Source: Clostridia bacterium
GTDB lineage: Bacteria; Bacillota; Clostridia; Acetivibrionales; DSM-27016
Direction: 5' to 3'
Length of the DNA stretch: 64,000 nt
NCBI GenBank assembly: GCA_026414765.1
Contig: JAOAIJ010000043.1
Span: forward strand, 1 to 64,000
Below, piece after piece: positions 17,841-26,687 of this stretch. A program made the position numbers and the translations under genes. How positions within the stretch are numbered: the stretch's first letter is position 1; each line of letters starts with the position of its first letter. The notes below the pieces were generated by a model. It was not told where the DNA came from. It searched no databases and saw only the letters and a program-made list of their open reading frames with translations.

Positions 17841-18842
17841 ATGCCTGTTAAGCTTGTAGAGGTGACAAGATCAAATTTGGTTGAAAGTATACATCGGGGA
17901 GATGTTGTTATAGCCAGATCTGACGGCAGCATATTGTACAGTCTCGGAGACCAGCACCGCCTGACCTTTCTTCGTTCTGCCTCCAAACCCATACAGGCAA
18001 TTGCAGCTTTGGAGGCTGGTATAGTAGAAAAATTCGGGTTGGATTTATGGGAAGTGGCCCTTATGACAGCATCACATAGCGGTGAGAAGCAGCATATAGA
18101 GGTGGCTGACTCAATAATGAAAAAAATTGGAATAGACGAGGAACAGTTAGAATGTGGTATTCATGAACCTTTGGGAAAGGAAGCAGCAAAGGAGCTGAGT
18201 GCAGCAGGTAAAGAGCCTTCAAAGCTTCACTGTAACTGTTCTGGGAAACATCTGGGAATTATTGCTGCTGCAATTGCAAAGGGATTACCCGTGAAGAATT
18301 ACAGCCAGGTTGACCATCCAATTCAGAAAGATGTAGAGAGAGTTGTTTCACATTTCAGTAGTGTAGAAGAAAATAAAATCATAAAGGGTAGTGACGGGTG
18401 TGGAATTACCGTTTATGGAATACCATTAATGAATATGGCTCTTGCGTACGCAAATCTTTGTGATAACGGTTTTATGGATGGTAAATATGCTAAATCCCAA
18501 AACTATGTACAAAGTTCTATGACAATGTATCCGGAAATGGTTTCAGGAGTTGGTAGGATTGATTATGAACTGATGAAGAATTTCGGTGATAGAGTAATCG
18601 GGAAGATAGGAGCAGAAGGTGTATATTGTGCAGGTATAATTGGAAAATCAATAGGTATTGCAATAAAGATAGATGATGGTAATAATAGAGCTGCAGGTCC
18701 TGCAATCCTTCAGGTTCTTCTCCAACTAAAGGTTATAAACAGTGAAGAAATTGAAAGATTAAAGGAATTTTACAACCCTGACATTGTAAATCATAAAGGG
18801 GAAAAGGTAGGAGAGATAAGAGCTGTGTTCAAGGTAAGATAA
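17841..18842 (+). CDS. asparaginase (asparaginase II family)
   Basis: 333 residues from ATG 17841; a GTG three codons earlier is too close to the GGAG. Family signature blocks: VEVTRSNLVESIHRGDVVI at the start, FLRSASKPIQA, TASHSGEKQH, LHCNCSGKHLG and the C-terminal NHKGEKVGEIR. This is the Rhizobium-type thermolabile asparaginase family, distinct from the AnsA/AnsB fold, converting asparagine to aspartate and ammonia. Cytoplasmic, no signal peptide. Its transcript ends at the perfect hairpin at 18855-18898. Confidence 0.92.
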   Translation: MPVKLVEVTRSNLVESIHRGDVVIARSDGSILYSLGDQHRLTFLRSASKPIQAIAALEAGIVEKFGLDLWEVALMTASHSGEKQHIEVADSIMKKIGIDEEQLECGIHEPLGKEAAKELSAAGKEPSKLHCNCSGKHLGIIAAAIAKGLPVKNYSQVDHPIQKDVERVVSHFSSVEENKIIKGSDGCGITVYGIPLMNMALAYANLCDNGFMDGKYAKSQNYVQSSMTMYPEMVSGVGRIDYELMKNFGDRVIGKIGAEGVYCAGIIGKSIGIAIKIDDGNNRAAGPAILQVLLQLKVINSEEIERLKEFYNPDIVNHKGEKVGEIRAVFKVR

Positions 18843-18854
18843 GTGGTAAGCGGA

Positions 18855-18898
18855 ATAAACAAAATAACCGGGAGACAGTCCCAGGTTATTTTGTTTAT
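18855..18898. terminator. strong bidirectional terminator
   Basis: Fifteen-base perfect stem ATAAACAAAATAACC / GGTTATTTTGTTTAT with an inner GGGA/TCCC extension. It serves the converging asparaginase and lipoprotein genes. Confidence 0.85.
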
Positions 18899-18912
18899 CT
18901 ATGAATTATGAG

Positions 18913-19959
18913 CTAACTCCCGCTGCCTGACTGACCACCCCCGGATTCACCACCTGATTCTCCGCCTCCCTGGTTGCCGCCTTCACTTCCGCCACCTTTT
19001 TCATTACCTTTCTGCATCCCTTTTTCTATAGCCTGCACATTTGTTAATGCAACCCTACCTTTTATATCAACTAGAGGTTGATTTTTTTCCTTAATAACTT
19101 TCTCAAGCTCATACAGGGAATAATCCAGCTTGTTGCAATTTTCCTGCTGATCTTTGCTAACTGTATTCTTAATCAGCGGCCAGGACGATTTTAAAGCATT
19201 TATATCACTTTCCGCCTGAGTCCAGTTTGCTGTCCAGGAATTTAGCATGGCATTTCTTGTATAATATTTTATCCTTTTTATTTCAGGAGACATTTCTGTC
19301 TTGTATAAGGAATAAAAGTCAGGTATATAGGCATAAAGATAGCTGGCTGCCATTAGTGTATTTGTCGAGTTTTTTCCGATAATAGTATTTGTCAGGCTAT
19401 TAAGAGCTTTGCTGAAACCATCCATGAGGTTTTTGCTTGCACCCTTTTGAGCTGCCATAGGCATATAGTTGTCCCATTGGTAATGCAGCTCATTAATTAC
19501 AGGAGCTACATTGGTCCATGGATCCTGCTTTGGCTGTTTTACCTGCTGGCCTGCTTGAGCTTGTTGTTTGTCCTGATTTTCTTTCTCACCGCCACCCTGC
19601 TGTCCGCCTTTTTCGTCAGTACCGCCGCCTTGTTCTTTATTTTCCTGTCCGCCTTCGCCTTGCTGCCCGCCTTCCTGATCCTGTGACTGTTTTTTGTCAG
19701 TTTCCTGTTCGTCCTTTCCTCCACCTTTTTTTTCTTCCATTACTGTAGCAGGGCCTTTAAACTCTTTAAATATTTTTTCTATATTGTCTTCCAGTGAAGT
19801 CAGCTGATCAGGAACTTTCTCCGATTTTTCCTCGTTTTCAAGTGACTGCATTTTAGTTTCGGGATTTTGTTTCTTTTGTCCGCTGCATCCTGTGGCAGTA
19901 AAACAAAGTATTATCATAACAGGTAATAATATTCTTAAAAACAGTATATTTCTTTTCAT
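18913..19959 (-). CDS. low-complexity lipoprotein
   Basis: 348 residues. A lipoprotein signal (hydrophobic core, lipobox TATGC with Cys at residue 25) anchors it to the outer face of the membrane. Residues 75-145 are a Gln/Gly/Glu/Lys-rich disordered spacer; a helical domain of about 170 residues follows (DPWTNVAPVINELHYQWDNYMP to NQPLVDIKGRVALTN). The C-terminus is a Gly/Ser/Glu repeat tail. The helical part resembles no family I can name. Monocistronic. Possibly a wall-spanning sensor or scaffold; function unknown. Confidence 0.82.
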   Translation of the reverse strand: MKRNILFLRILLPVMIILCFTATGCSGQKKQNPETKMQSLENEEKSEKVPDQLTSLEDNIEKIFKEFKGPATVMEEKKGGGKDEQETDKKQSQDQEGGQQGEGGQENKEQGGGTDEKGGQQGGGEKENQDKQQAQAGQQVKQPKQDPWTNVAPVINELHYQWDNYMPMAAQKGASKNLMDGFSKALNSLTNTIIGKNSTNTLMAASYLYAYIPDFYSLYKTEMSPEIKRIKYYTRNAMLNSWTANWTQAESDINALKSSWPLIKNTVSKDQQENCNKLDYSLYELEKVIKEKNQPLVDIKGRVALTNVQAIEKGMQKGNEKGGGSEGGNQGGGESGGESGGGQSGSGS

Positions 19960-20402
19960 CTTAATCTTGCAGTTAATAGGGATACCCTAAAATTTATTGA
20001 ATACCTTTCGAAAATCTGTAGTATAAAATTTAGCACATCCCCAATCCTGCTTAACCTCCATCTTGAATTTTAGTATGTTTCTCTTATTTGTATTATTTCA
20101 AGATAAAATGATAAAAATACTCCAGCGATTCATATAGCCCAAATTAGCATTTGCAAAATAGAATTCTCTAACATGCCAAGAAAAAATTACATAAAGGTAT
20201 TTATGTAAATATACCGAATATAGTAATGTAGCGTATTATCATGTATTAATCGGAACTGTCAAGCATTTACGGTTTGCTGGGGAAAGATCTACATTTGCCT
20301 GGAGTATGCGGGACAGGTATATGGGTTAACCCCTCAGTGGGAGTTAATCATTACAGTTACCCGGTAATGACACTGCGCACTATTTTAAGAGGAGGCAATA
20401 TA
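19960..20402 (+). promoter_or_regulatory. intergenic region with operator-like repeat and structured RNA leader
   Basis: Two items stand out. A perfect 9-bp inverted repeat, TTACATAAA (20187-20195) and TTTATGTAA (20200-20208), looks like an operator. From about 20262 to 20375 the plus strand can fold into nested stems: TGCCTG 20296-20301 with CAGGTA 20314-20319; the palindrome GGGTTAACCC 20323-20332; CAGTG 20335-20339 with CACTG 20371-20375, enclosing TCATTAC 20348-20354 with GTAATGA 20364-20370. The apical loop AGTTACCCG could pair with GGGTTAA to form a pseudoknot. It ends 15 bases before the GGAGG of the next gene. No known riboswitch consensus recognised. Confidence 0.5.
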
Positions 20403-20705
20403 ATGTCAATTGCTGTTAACTTATGGTCTAAAAGAACTGGTGAAATCAAAAGGTTTTTGGAAAGCTATTATGAAAAGAATATTATTATGGATGATGACGT
20501 CGACCAGTGGATATACATATATAACAAGCCGCTGGATGCAATTGATATGATAAGTGCTGTAATGGATAATAATGATAAATACGAAATTTGTATGTGCATA
20601 CAGGTAGATAAGGGAGATTTGCATCCTGTCACTTATGAAAACCATAATGATATTATTAAAGGGATATTGTATTTATTTTATACAGAAAATGTTGAAGCGG
20701 TGTAA
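20403..20705 (+). CDS. conserved-looking small cytoplasmic protein, unknown
   Basis: 100 residues from ATG 20403 with GAGGAGG upstream. The frame is open back to 20274, but that part is the structured leader, not coding. The product is acidic and mixed alpha/beta: LWSKRTGEIKRFLESYY, a DDDVDQWIYIYNKP turn, then ICMCIQVDKGDLHPVTYENHNDIIKGIL. No membrane segment or signal, no known domain recognised. The excellent ribosome site and codon use make it a real gene. Probably controlled by the leader RNA. Confidence 0.75.
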   Translation: MSIAVNLWSKRTGEIKRFLESYYEKNIIMDDDVDQWIYIYNKPLDAIDMISAVMDNNDKYEICMCIQVDKGDLHPVTYENHNDIIKGILYLFYTENVEAV

Positions 20706-20832
20706 ATATACCGGTATCGATACATAGCAGACTCCATTCGAATAATCAATCCACTTCTTTTTCCTGCCCGGTATCAAAAATAACAATAAGGAAATACTTT
20801 TTTATATGACTCATTATAAAGGAGTGTTTTTC

Positions 20833-21135
20833 ATGGAGAGTTTTGATATTAGCGTGGAGAAAAGGAATGATACTGGTAAAAGTGCAATGAGGAAGTTGAA
20901 AAATGAAGGAATGGTGCCGGGAATAATATATAATCAAGGTGCTGGTATCCCTATTATTCTGGAAGAACATGAATTGAGAAATATCTTAGATAAAAAAGGT
21001 GAAGGTATCATTTTAAATTTTGAACTAAACGGAACAAAGGTGAGTGCTAAGGTTAAGGAAGTACAGAGAGACCCTATTAACCAGGACATACAGCATATTG
21101 ATCTGATGCCCCTGGACGGTGGAATACTGCATTAA
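20833..21135 (+). CDS. rplY: ribosomal protein L25-domain protein (short Ctc)
   Basis: 100 residues from ATG 20833, preceded by AAAGGAG. It matches the L25 domain: FDISVEKRNDTGKSAMRKLKNEGMVPGIIY, then VKEVQRDPINQDIQHIDLMPL, which in the family binds 5S rRNA. It stops straight after the L25 domain, whereas Bacillus-type Ctc proteins carry a further TL5-like C-terminal domain of about 100 residues. It is therefore the short E. coli-like form or a C-terminally shortened copy. A proper terminator follows at 21171. Monocistronic. Confidence 0.88.
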   Translation: MESFDISVEKRNDTGKSAMRKLKNEGMVPGIIYNQGAGIPIILEEHELRNILDKKGEGIILNFELNGTKVSAKVKEVQRDPINQDIQHIDLMPLDGGILH

Positions 21136-21170
21136 TAATACGCCAATTAATGACTATACTAATAAACAGC

Positions 21171-21211
21171 AAGCCTCTGACGGTATAAATTCACCGTGAG
21201 AGGCTTTAAAA
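21171..21211 (+). terminator. rho-independent terminator
   Basis: Stem AAGCCTCT / AGAGGCTT with inner CGGT/ACCG pairing, followed by TAAAATTT. It ends the L25 transcript. The rest of the gap to 21465 holds a candidate extended -10 (TGG plus TATAAT at 21353-21358) and no clear gene. Confidence 0.65.
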
Positions 21212-21465
21212 TTTACGAGCTGTTTACAAATTATCTATTATATTTATGAAATAATCGGGGTTAAACAACAAAAAAAGGCTATGATACTAAATGTTTCCGG
21301 AGGTTATTAACTTACAGTGATCATAAAGTTATTTCATTATATGGATATGTGGTATAATATAACATAACAGATAAAGAATCAGCAAAGCTTAACCTGGAGG
21401 TTTTGAAAAAGTGTGCAGGTTAATTTTACAGAGTAGGACAAGCTAAAAATACAGGTGATAAGACA

Positions 21466-22065
21466 ATGAAAAAACCTCATTTGATAATTTTGATTATAAC
21501 TGCAATAATGGCGTTGTTTTCAGCGTATTCGCTTGCAGCGATAAATCAGGTATATAACGTTGAATTTGAGTGGTTCTCACAATATAATAACAGTTTCAGA
21601 AATGACGTGCGCGATACTTCATATGATAAGTGGTATTCAGCGGAGCATCCTGAGGAGATGAAGCTGACTGTAATCAGGAATTATTTGGATTATCTGTCTT
21701 TTGAAAAAGAGATGGGTGGCCGTATGGAGCAGTCTGTCATGAAAAGGATAATGACCGAAGACTATGAAAAATATATCACTATATGTTGTTCTTTAGGTAA
21801 TGTCGAATCTCTGGAATATAGAGTGAAGATTGATGAAATTGCCCAAAGGGGTAATGTTGTGGAAGTAAAAGTCAGTATGAACAGTCCGGTTAAGGAGGAA
21901 AAAAAGGGTGATGGGGAAAAAGGCCTGATAGAGCAGGTCACATATAAGCCGATGGATTTGGTCAGGATAAATAAAGAGGCTTTAGCATCCAAAGGAGGCT
22001 TGTATTTCATCTTCAAAAATCAGTCAGGAAAGCAGATTGATGAACAGTATTACGACATAAAATAA
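21466..22065 (+). CDS. exported protein of unknown function
   Basis: 199 residues. The N-terminal 26 residues are a signal peptide or anchor (KKPHLIILIITAIMALFSAYSLAA). The mature part is charged and mixed alpha/beta with WFSQYNNSF, DTSYDKWYSAEHPEE and a C-terminal GGLYFIFKNQSGKQIDEQYYDIK. No Cys pair or catalytic motif that I recognise. The ribosome site is modest (AGGTGAT). Monocistronic, ended by a hairpin shared with the converging spermidine-synthase-like gene. Function unknown. Confidence 0.75.
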   Translation: MKKPHLIILIITAIMALFSAYSLAAINQVYNVEFEWFSQYNNSFRNDVRDTSYDKWYSAEHPEEMKLTVIRNYLDYLSFEKEMGGRMEQSVMKRIMTEDYEKYITICCSLGNVESLEYRVKIDEIAQRGNVVEVKVSMNSPVKEEKKGDGEKGLIEQVTYKPMDLVRINKEALASKGGLYFIFKNQSGKQIDEQYYDIK

Positions 22066-22068
22066 AGA

Positions 22069-22113
22069 AGCCGGATCAAAACAGCTCAATACCTGGCTTC
22101 TCAATTTTTTAAA
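22069..22113. terminator. hairpin terminator between converging genes
   Basis: AGAAGCC and GGCTTCT arms with a long loop, then CAATTTTTT on the plus strand. The stem is short and the loop large, but the position is right. Confidence 0.5.
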
Positions 22114-22116
22114 GAC

Positions 22117-23727
22117 TCAGCTGTTGGAAATCATGTCGAAAATTCCCTTTATCCCGTTTCCGGAGGATTTCAGCTGCTGCTTAAAGTACTCAAGCTCGCT
22201 GCCCACAACATCATCCAGCATTTTTTGTCCCATCAGTTCGACAGGAGCTATATCGTCGGTAAAAATATGGTTTGCTTCAGATATCTCTACCAGATTTGAC
22301 TTAACAGAATTCGAAATCTTAAATAAGGGATCTGATTCACTTAGAATACTGATATTATTTTTATAGTTTTCAATGCAGTTTTTATCGTCAGATGCAAAAA
22401 CCAGTGTATTTGTACCGGTCTGTAAGTCATATTTGTATACTTTATTCATTACATGCTTCACTGTCTGAGTAAGATAATCCGTAATCTCATTATTCTTTTC
22501 AGAGCGCATGTTTATATTGATTAATATAACACCATTATCCCTCAGATGTTCTTTAACCTGTCTGAAAAATTCTACAGTTGACATATGAAAGGGTATGGTG
22601 ATGTCATGGTATGCATCTACCATTATCAGGTCGTATCTTTTTGCTTCCTTGCTCATTAGAAATGTTCTTCCGTCATTTACATATATTTTGGCTTCGTTTT
22701 CCTTGAGTTCGAAATATTGCTTGGACAGATCAACGATTTTCTGGTCGATTTCCACACCATCAGTACTGCTGTTAGGGAAATAGCGCTTGCACTGCTTGGC
22801 ATAGGTGCCAGTCCCCAGTCCGAGGATCAATACATTCAGCTTTTTGTCAAAGCTTGTATCCCTGATGAAGAATGGAGCCATCAGTCCATAATCATAATAG
22901 TATCCGGAAAGCGTATTATTTTTTTTGTATATTGACTGAACACCAAATGCAACATTAGTTGAAAGAATGACAGAGTCTTTGTATTCGGTCACTTTCAGGT
23001 AGTTGTACATGGATTCTCCCTCATAAACTATATTTTTCTCCCAAAATGCATAGGAACTGTTCAGTGGCGCAAGAGCCAATGTAATTATTATTAAGGTTGT
23101 TATTACGGAACGGATGATTTTTCTTTTATTTGTCACAAAATAATATAGGGATATCAGGTTCAGGATAATTGCAAATACAAAAAATGTCTTACTTGTACCC
23201 AGAGTCGGGATAGTGACAAATGTTGGTACAAACGTACCTATTATGCTTCCAATAGTAGATAATGCATATATTTCACCGGCTGTTTTTCCAGAGTTGCTTA
23301 TATCCTTCAGTCCAAGCTTTACAAGGTATGGAGACACCATTCCCATAATAACCAGAGGGAATGAGAAAATTATCAGGCATGAGGTGATGGAGCCTGCTAC
23401 GATCAGGTTTTCCGGAAGTATAAATACAAAGATGGCTGCTGATAATACAGTGACATATTTTCCGATTACGGGAATAATTGCTATCCAAACTGAAGCAATA
23501 CCAATCATGAAATACAGCTTGTCTGCGTTTTTCTGCTTATCTGCGGACCTGCCTCCTATCACATTTCCTATACTAAGTGAAATCATTATAAGACCGATAA
23601 CTATTGTATATATGATCGAAGAAGAACTGAAAGTGGTAGCAAGCATTCTGGTTGCGCTAAGTTCAACTGCCATTACGGACATGCCGCAGAAGAAGGATGT
23701 CATGTATACAAAGAAGTTCTTTTTCAT
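22117..23727 (-). CDS. membrane-fused spermidine-synthase-like protein
   Basis: 536 residues. The first ~215 residues carry about seven membrane helices (MTSFFCGMSVMAVELSATRM is the usual start of this family). The C-terminal ~300 residues are a Rossmann aminopropyl/methyltransferase-like domain: VLILGLGTGTYAKQ, DGVEIDQKIVDLSKQYF, NDGRTFL and DLIMVDAYHDITIPFHMST. The family is usually called fused MFS/spermidine synthase; a true polyamine role is not proven for most members. In speE the catalytic Asp lies in the VDAY region, present here. No speD or speA neighbour, so the substrate is open. Confidence 0.88.
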   Translation of the reverse strand: MKKNFFVYMTSFFCGMSVMAVELSATRMLATTFSSSSIIYTIVIGLIMISLSIGNVIGGRSADKQKNADKLYFMIGIASVWIAIIPVIGKYVTVLSAAIFVFILPENLIVAGSITSCLIIFSFPLVIMGMVSPYLVKLGLKDISNSGKTAGEIYALSTIGSIIGTFVPTFVTIPTLGTSKTFFVFAIILNLISLYYFVTNKRKIIRSVITTLIIITLALAPLNSSYAFWEKNIVYEGESMYNYLKVTEYKDSVILSTNVAFGVQSIYKKNNTLSGYYYDYGLMAPFFIRDTSFDKKLNVLILGLGTGTYAKQCKRYFPNSSTDGVEIDQKIVDLSKQYFELKENEAKIYVNDGRTFLMSKEAKRYDLIMVDAYHDITIPFHMSTVEFFRQVKEHLRDNGVILININMRSEKNNEITDYLTQTVKHVMNKVYKYDLQTGTNTLVFASDDKNCIENYKNNISILSESDPLFKISNSVKSNLVEISEANHIFTDDIAPVELMGQKMLDDVVGSELEYFKQQLKSSGNGIKGIFDMISNS

Positions 23728-23924
23728 TAGTTTGTTTCCCCCGTTACAATAATGATAAACGCAGTATTTAGTAATTTATTTACAAAGAAAGTTTATTTAT
23801 AAAAGAATGGACTAAAGATAGTTTATACTAAAAAGCAGGTTTTGTGAAGCGAATAAATAATTACTTTGATTTATAAGAGACAATGCATTAGTATATAAAT
23901 ATAATCGTTTATGGAAGGATTGAT

Positions 23925-24485
23925 ATGAGGTCTGAGTATTCTTTGTATTTGTTGTATTTGTTCGTTGTAATATTACTTTTTAGCCTTTTTTTGTTTTTTT
24001 TATTTAGAAAAAAGCATAAAGGTAATAGGACAGAAAACAGGAAGAGTTTCTCAATAGCATCAGGTAACATAAGTATTTTTTTTGATAAACAGGAGAATGT
24101 TACGATAATTGCATATACTGCCGATATATTCAGAGTAGGAAGAGCTACAGGTAATCCTGTTTTTCTTAACTCTCCATATAGCAGTGAAATGCTCGGACAG
24201 GCAGCAAGAAATGCAATGTCTCTAAGCAATAAAGGATTAGTGTGTTCAGATGTGGACTTAATGAAAATGCTGGGCTCCAGGGAGTGGAAAGATTTTTCCC
24301 GAGGCAGGAGGAATATTTCCATGCACTATAAAAACGGGCACGGTGTGGTCCTGAACTCGACTGTAAGAAAATCTGATGGTTCATATCAATTCAACCATAT
24401 GGGGTTTGAAAAAGTTATTTCGCCGGATGTCTCAGACATTGAACTGGGTAAAACAATAAAGGAATTACTTCAACGATGCAGATAA
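23925..24485 (+). CDS. single-pass membrane protein with small cytoplasmic domain
   Basis: 186 residues. A strong hydrophobic N-terminal helix (residues 7-27) is followed by basic KKHKGNR and a soluble domain of about 140 residues that is rich in charged residues, ending with ISMHYKNGHGVVLNSTVRKSDG and DIELGKTIKELLQRCR. The layout of this C-terminal part faintly recalls CdiI/DUF1436 immunity proteins, but the match is from memory and weak. Start ATG behind GGAAGG. Monocistronic. Function unknown. Confidence 0.7.
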   Translation: MRSEYSLYLLYLFVVILLFSLFLFFLFRKKHKGNRTENRKSFSIASGNISIFFDKQENVTIIAYTADIFRVGRATGNPVFLNSPYSSEMLGQAARNAMSLSNKGLVCSDVDLMKMLGSREWKDFSRGRRNISMHYKNGHGVVLNSTVRKSDGSYQFNHMGFEKVISPDVSDIELGKTIKELLQRCR

Positions 24486-24827
24486 AATAGCTAAAGAGAA
24501 AAATTTAGCTGGCATAACATGTCAATTTATTATATTATATATATCAAATGCCCGGATATTGATTTGAAAAGGACTGCGTATAAAGGCAGCATAGACAGAA
24601 TTTATACAGAATTATGATGAATTAGTGAGTACAATGAAGTCCTCCTTAGATATAAGGGGGATTTTCTGTGTAAAAAAGCGGCTCATGTTTTCGAAGCGGG
24701 TAATTGACTCAGTTTTACTCATTTAATATAATACTAATAGTTTTTAGATTATTTGGACAATAAATAAGTCAATAAATCCAAGTTTAAATACAATTTAGCC
24801 GTTTGTTGGAGAATAGGAGGAAAAGCA
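24486..24827. other. intergenic region before gatCAB
   Basis: Contains a hairpin at 24638-24663 and AT-rich DNA before the gatC ribosome site. I looked for a T-box (a TGGNACCGCG-type box) because the downstream operon makes charged tRNA, and found none. Confidence 0.4.
24638..24668 (+). terminator. rho-independent terminator
   Basis: Eleven-position stem AGTCCTCCTTA / TAAGGGGGATT with G-T pairs and a four-base loop, then TTT. It probably ends the upstream membrane-protein transcript. Confidence 0.5.
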
Positions 24828-25115
24828 GTGAGAATAACAAGGGAAACCATTGAACATGTTGCAAATCTTGCAAGACTGAATCTTTCCGAACAGGAAAAGG
24901 AAAAACTTACTTCAGAGATGGGTAATATTATTGCATATGTGGACAAGTTGAATGAACTTGATACCGGGAGTATACAACCGACATCACATGTTTTACCTGT
25001 CAAGAATGTTTTCAGAGAAGATAAAACAGAAAAATCATATGACAGGGAAAAAATCCTGGCTAACGCGCCATCTCAGGAGGATGGATGTTTTAAAGTACCA
25101 AAAGTAGTAGAGTAG
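24828..25115 (+). CDS. gatC: Asp-tRNA(Asn)/Glu-tRNA(Gln) amidotransferase subunit C
   Basis: 95 residues from GTG with TAGGAGG upstream. Typical GatC: ETIEHVANLARLNLSEQEKE at the start, LNELDTGSIQPTSHVLP in the middle and FKVPKVVE at the end, the belt that wraps around GatA and GatB. First gene of gatCAB. The complex converts Glu-tRNA-Gln and Asp-tRNA-Asn to the amides, which implies that the cell misacylates at least one of these tRNAs. Confidence 0.96.
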   Translation: MRITRETIEHVANLARLNLSEQEKEKLTSEMGNIIAYVDKLNELDTGSIQPTSHVLPVKNVFREDKTEKSYDREKILANAPSQEDGCFKVPKVVE

Positions 25116-25130
25116 ATTGGAGGAGATAAA

Positions 25131-26591
25131 GTGGAACTATATCAACTGACAGCCCATGAATTGGGGGATATGCTGAAAAACAGAAAGGTAAGCGCTGTTG
25201 AACTTACCCGGTCTTTACTGGATAGAATAGAAAAGATAGATCCTGGTGTAGGAAGTTACATAACATTATGCGGGGATGAGGCTATAAAAAGATCCCAGGA
25301 AGTACAGGGCAAAATAGACAGGGGAGAGGCTAAATCTCCACTTGCGGGTATACCTATGGCTTTGAAGGACAATATGTGTACTGAGGGGATAAAAACTACA
25401 TGCGGATCGAAGATGCTTCACAACTTTGTACCCCCTTATAACGCTACAGTGGCTAAAAAACTCTATGATGCTGATACTGTTCTTTTAGGGAAGCTTAATA
25501 TGGATGAATTTGCTATGGGTGGTTCTACAGAAAACTCGTACTTTAAAAAGACAAAAAATCCATGGGATTTGGAGAGAGTCCCGGGAGGATCAAGCGGTGG
25601 TTCGGCAGCATCTGTTGCAGCGGATGAAGTTATTTTTTCATTAGGGTCGGATACAGGTGGATCTATCAGACAGCCTGCATCATTCTGCGGTACTGTTGGA
25701 ATGAAACCAACCTATGGAGCAGTTTCACGGTTTGGTTTGGTAGCATTTGCATCTTCGCTTGATCAGATAGGGCCTTTGACTAAGGATGTGACGGACTGTG
25801 CGCTGGTAATGAATGAAATTGCAGGACATGATGTTATGGATTCGACTTCAGCCGATATAAACTATCCCGATTATACAAAGGCACTTGTTAACGACATCAA
25901 GGGAATGAAAATTGGTATACCAAAGGAGTATCTAGGGCAAGGCTTGAATGAAGAAGTCAGGAAGTCTGTGCTGGATGCAGCTGAAATTTTCAAAAAACTG
26001 GGAGCCGAAGTAGAGGAGTTTCCACTTCCTATCAATGAATATGCCATTCCGGCATACTACTTGATCGCATGTGCGGAGGCCAGCTCCAATCTTGCCAGAT
26101 ATGATGGCATTAAGTACGGATATAGGGCAGAGAAATTTTCTGATCTTCTTGATCTTTATAAGCAGTCAAGAAGTGAAGGTTTCGGAGAAGAAGTAAAAAG
26201 AAGAATAATGCTCGGAACATATGCACTTAGCTCAGGATATTATGATGCTTATTACAAGAAGGCACTTCAGGTAAGGACACTTATAAAGAACGGATTCGAT
26301 GAAGCTTTTAAAAAGTATGATTTGGTTTTAGGACCTACTGCGCCTACTACAGCGTTTAAAGTAGGTGAAAAGACAGATAACCCGCTGGAAATGTATCTTG
26401 TGGATATCTACACTGTTTCTGTAAATATTGCCGGTTTACCTGGGTTGGTAGTACCTTGCGGATTTGACAGCAGCAACCTTCCTATAGGTATGCAGCTGAT
26501 AGGAAAGCCATTTGACGAAAGTACACTACTTAAAGTAGGCTATACATTTGAACAGAATACAGATTTTCATAAAAGAAAACCGGTACTTTAA
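25131..26591 (+). CDS. gatA: Asp/Glu-tRNA amidotransferase subunit A
   Basis: 486 residues from GTG behind GGAGGAG, 15 bases after gatC. It is an amidase-signature enzyme: Lys79 (MALKDN), cis-Ser in GGSSGGSAA (Ser154 and Ser155) and Ser178 (GSDTGGSIR) form the Ser-cisSer-Lys triad at the same numbers as in the Staphylococcus enzyme. It releases ammonia from glutamine and channels it to GatB. Full length, no defects. Confidence 0.97.
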   Translation: MELYQLTAHELGDMLKNRKVSAVELTRSLLDRIEKIDPGVGSYITLCGDEAIKRSQEVQGKIDRGEAKSPLAGIPMALKDNMCTEGIKTTCGSKMLHNFVPPYNATVAKKLYDADTVLLGKLNMDEFAMGGSTENSYFKKTKNPWDLERVPGGSSGGSAASVAADEVIFSLGSDTGGSIRQPASFCGTVGMKPTYGAVSRFGLVAFASSLDQIGPLTKDVTDCALVMNEIAGHDVMDSTSADINYPDYTKALVNDIKGMKIGIPKEYLGQGLNEEVRKSVLDAAEIFKKLGAEVEEFPLPINEYAIPAYYLIACAEASSNLARYDGIKYGYRAEKFSDLLDLYKQSRSEGFGEEVKRRIMLGTYALSSGYYDAYYKKALQVRTLIKNGFDEAFKKYDLVLGPTAPTTAFKVGEKTDNPLEMYLVDIYTVSVNIAGLPGLVVPCGFDSSNLPIGMQLIGKPFDESTLLKVGYTFEQNTDFHKRKPVL

Positions 26592-26687
26592 GAAAAATGT
26601 TGAAGTATTTAAGCTGAGTGTTTAGGCTTACACATATAAAGTAATGTTTTACATCAGCTTTGAACTGAAGAATATGAGGTGAGAATA

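Noticed and set aside
20274-20402. In-frame N-terminal extension of the 100-residue unknown gene
   Set aside because: This stretch is the structured leader; the GAGGAGG directly before ATG 20403 decides the start.
24486-24827. T-box riboswitch before gatCAB
   Set aside because: No T-box core and no specifier-like stem; only an ordinary hairpin terminator.
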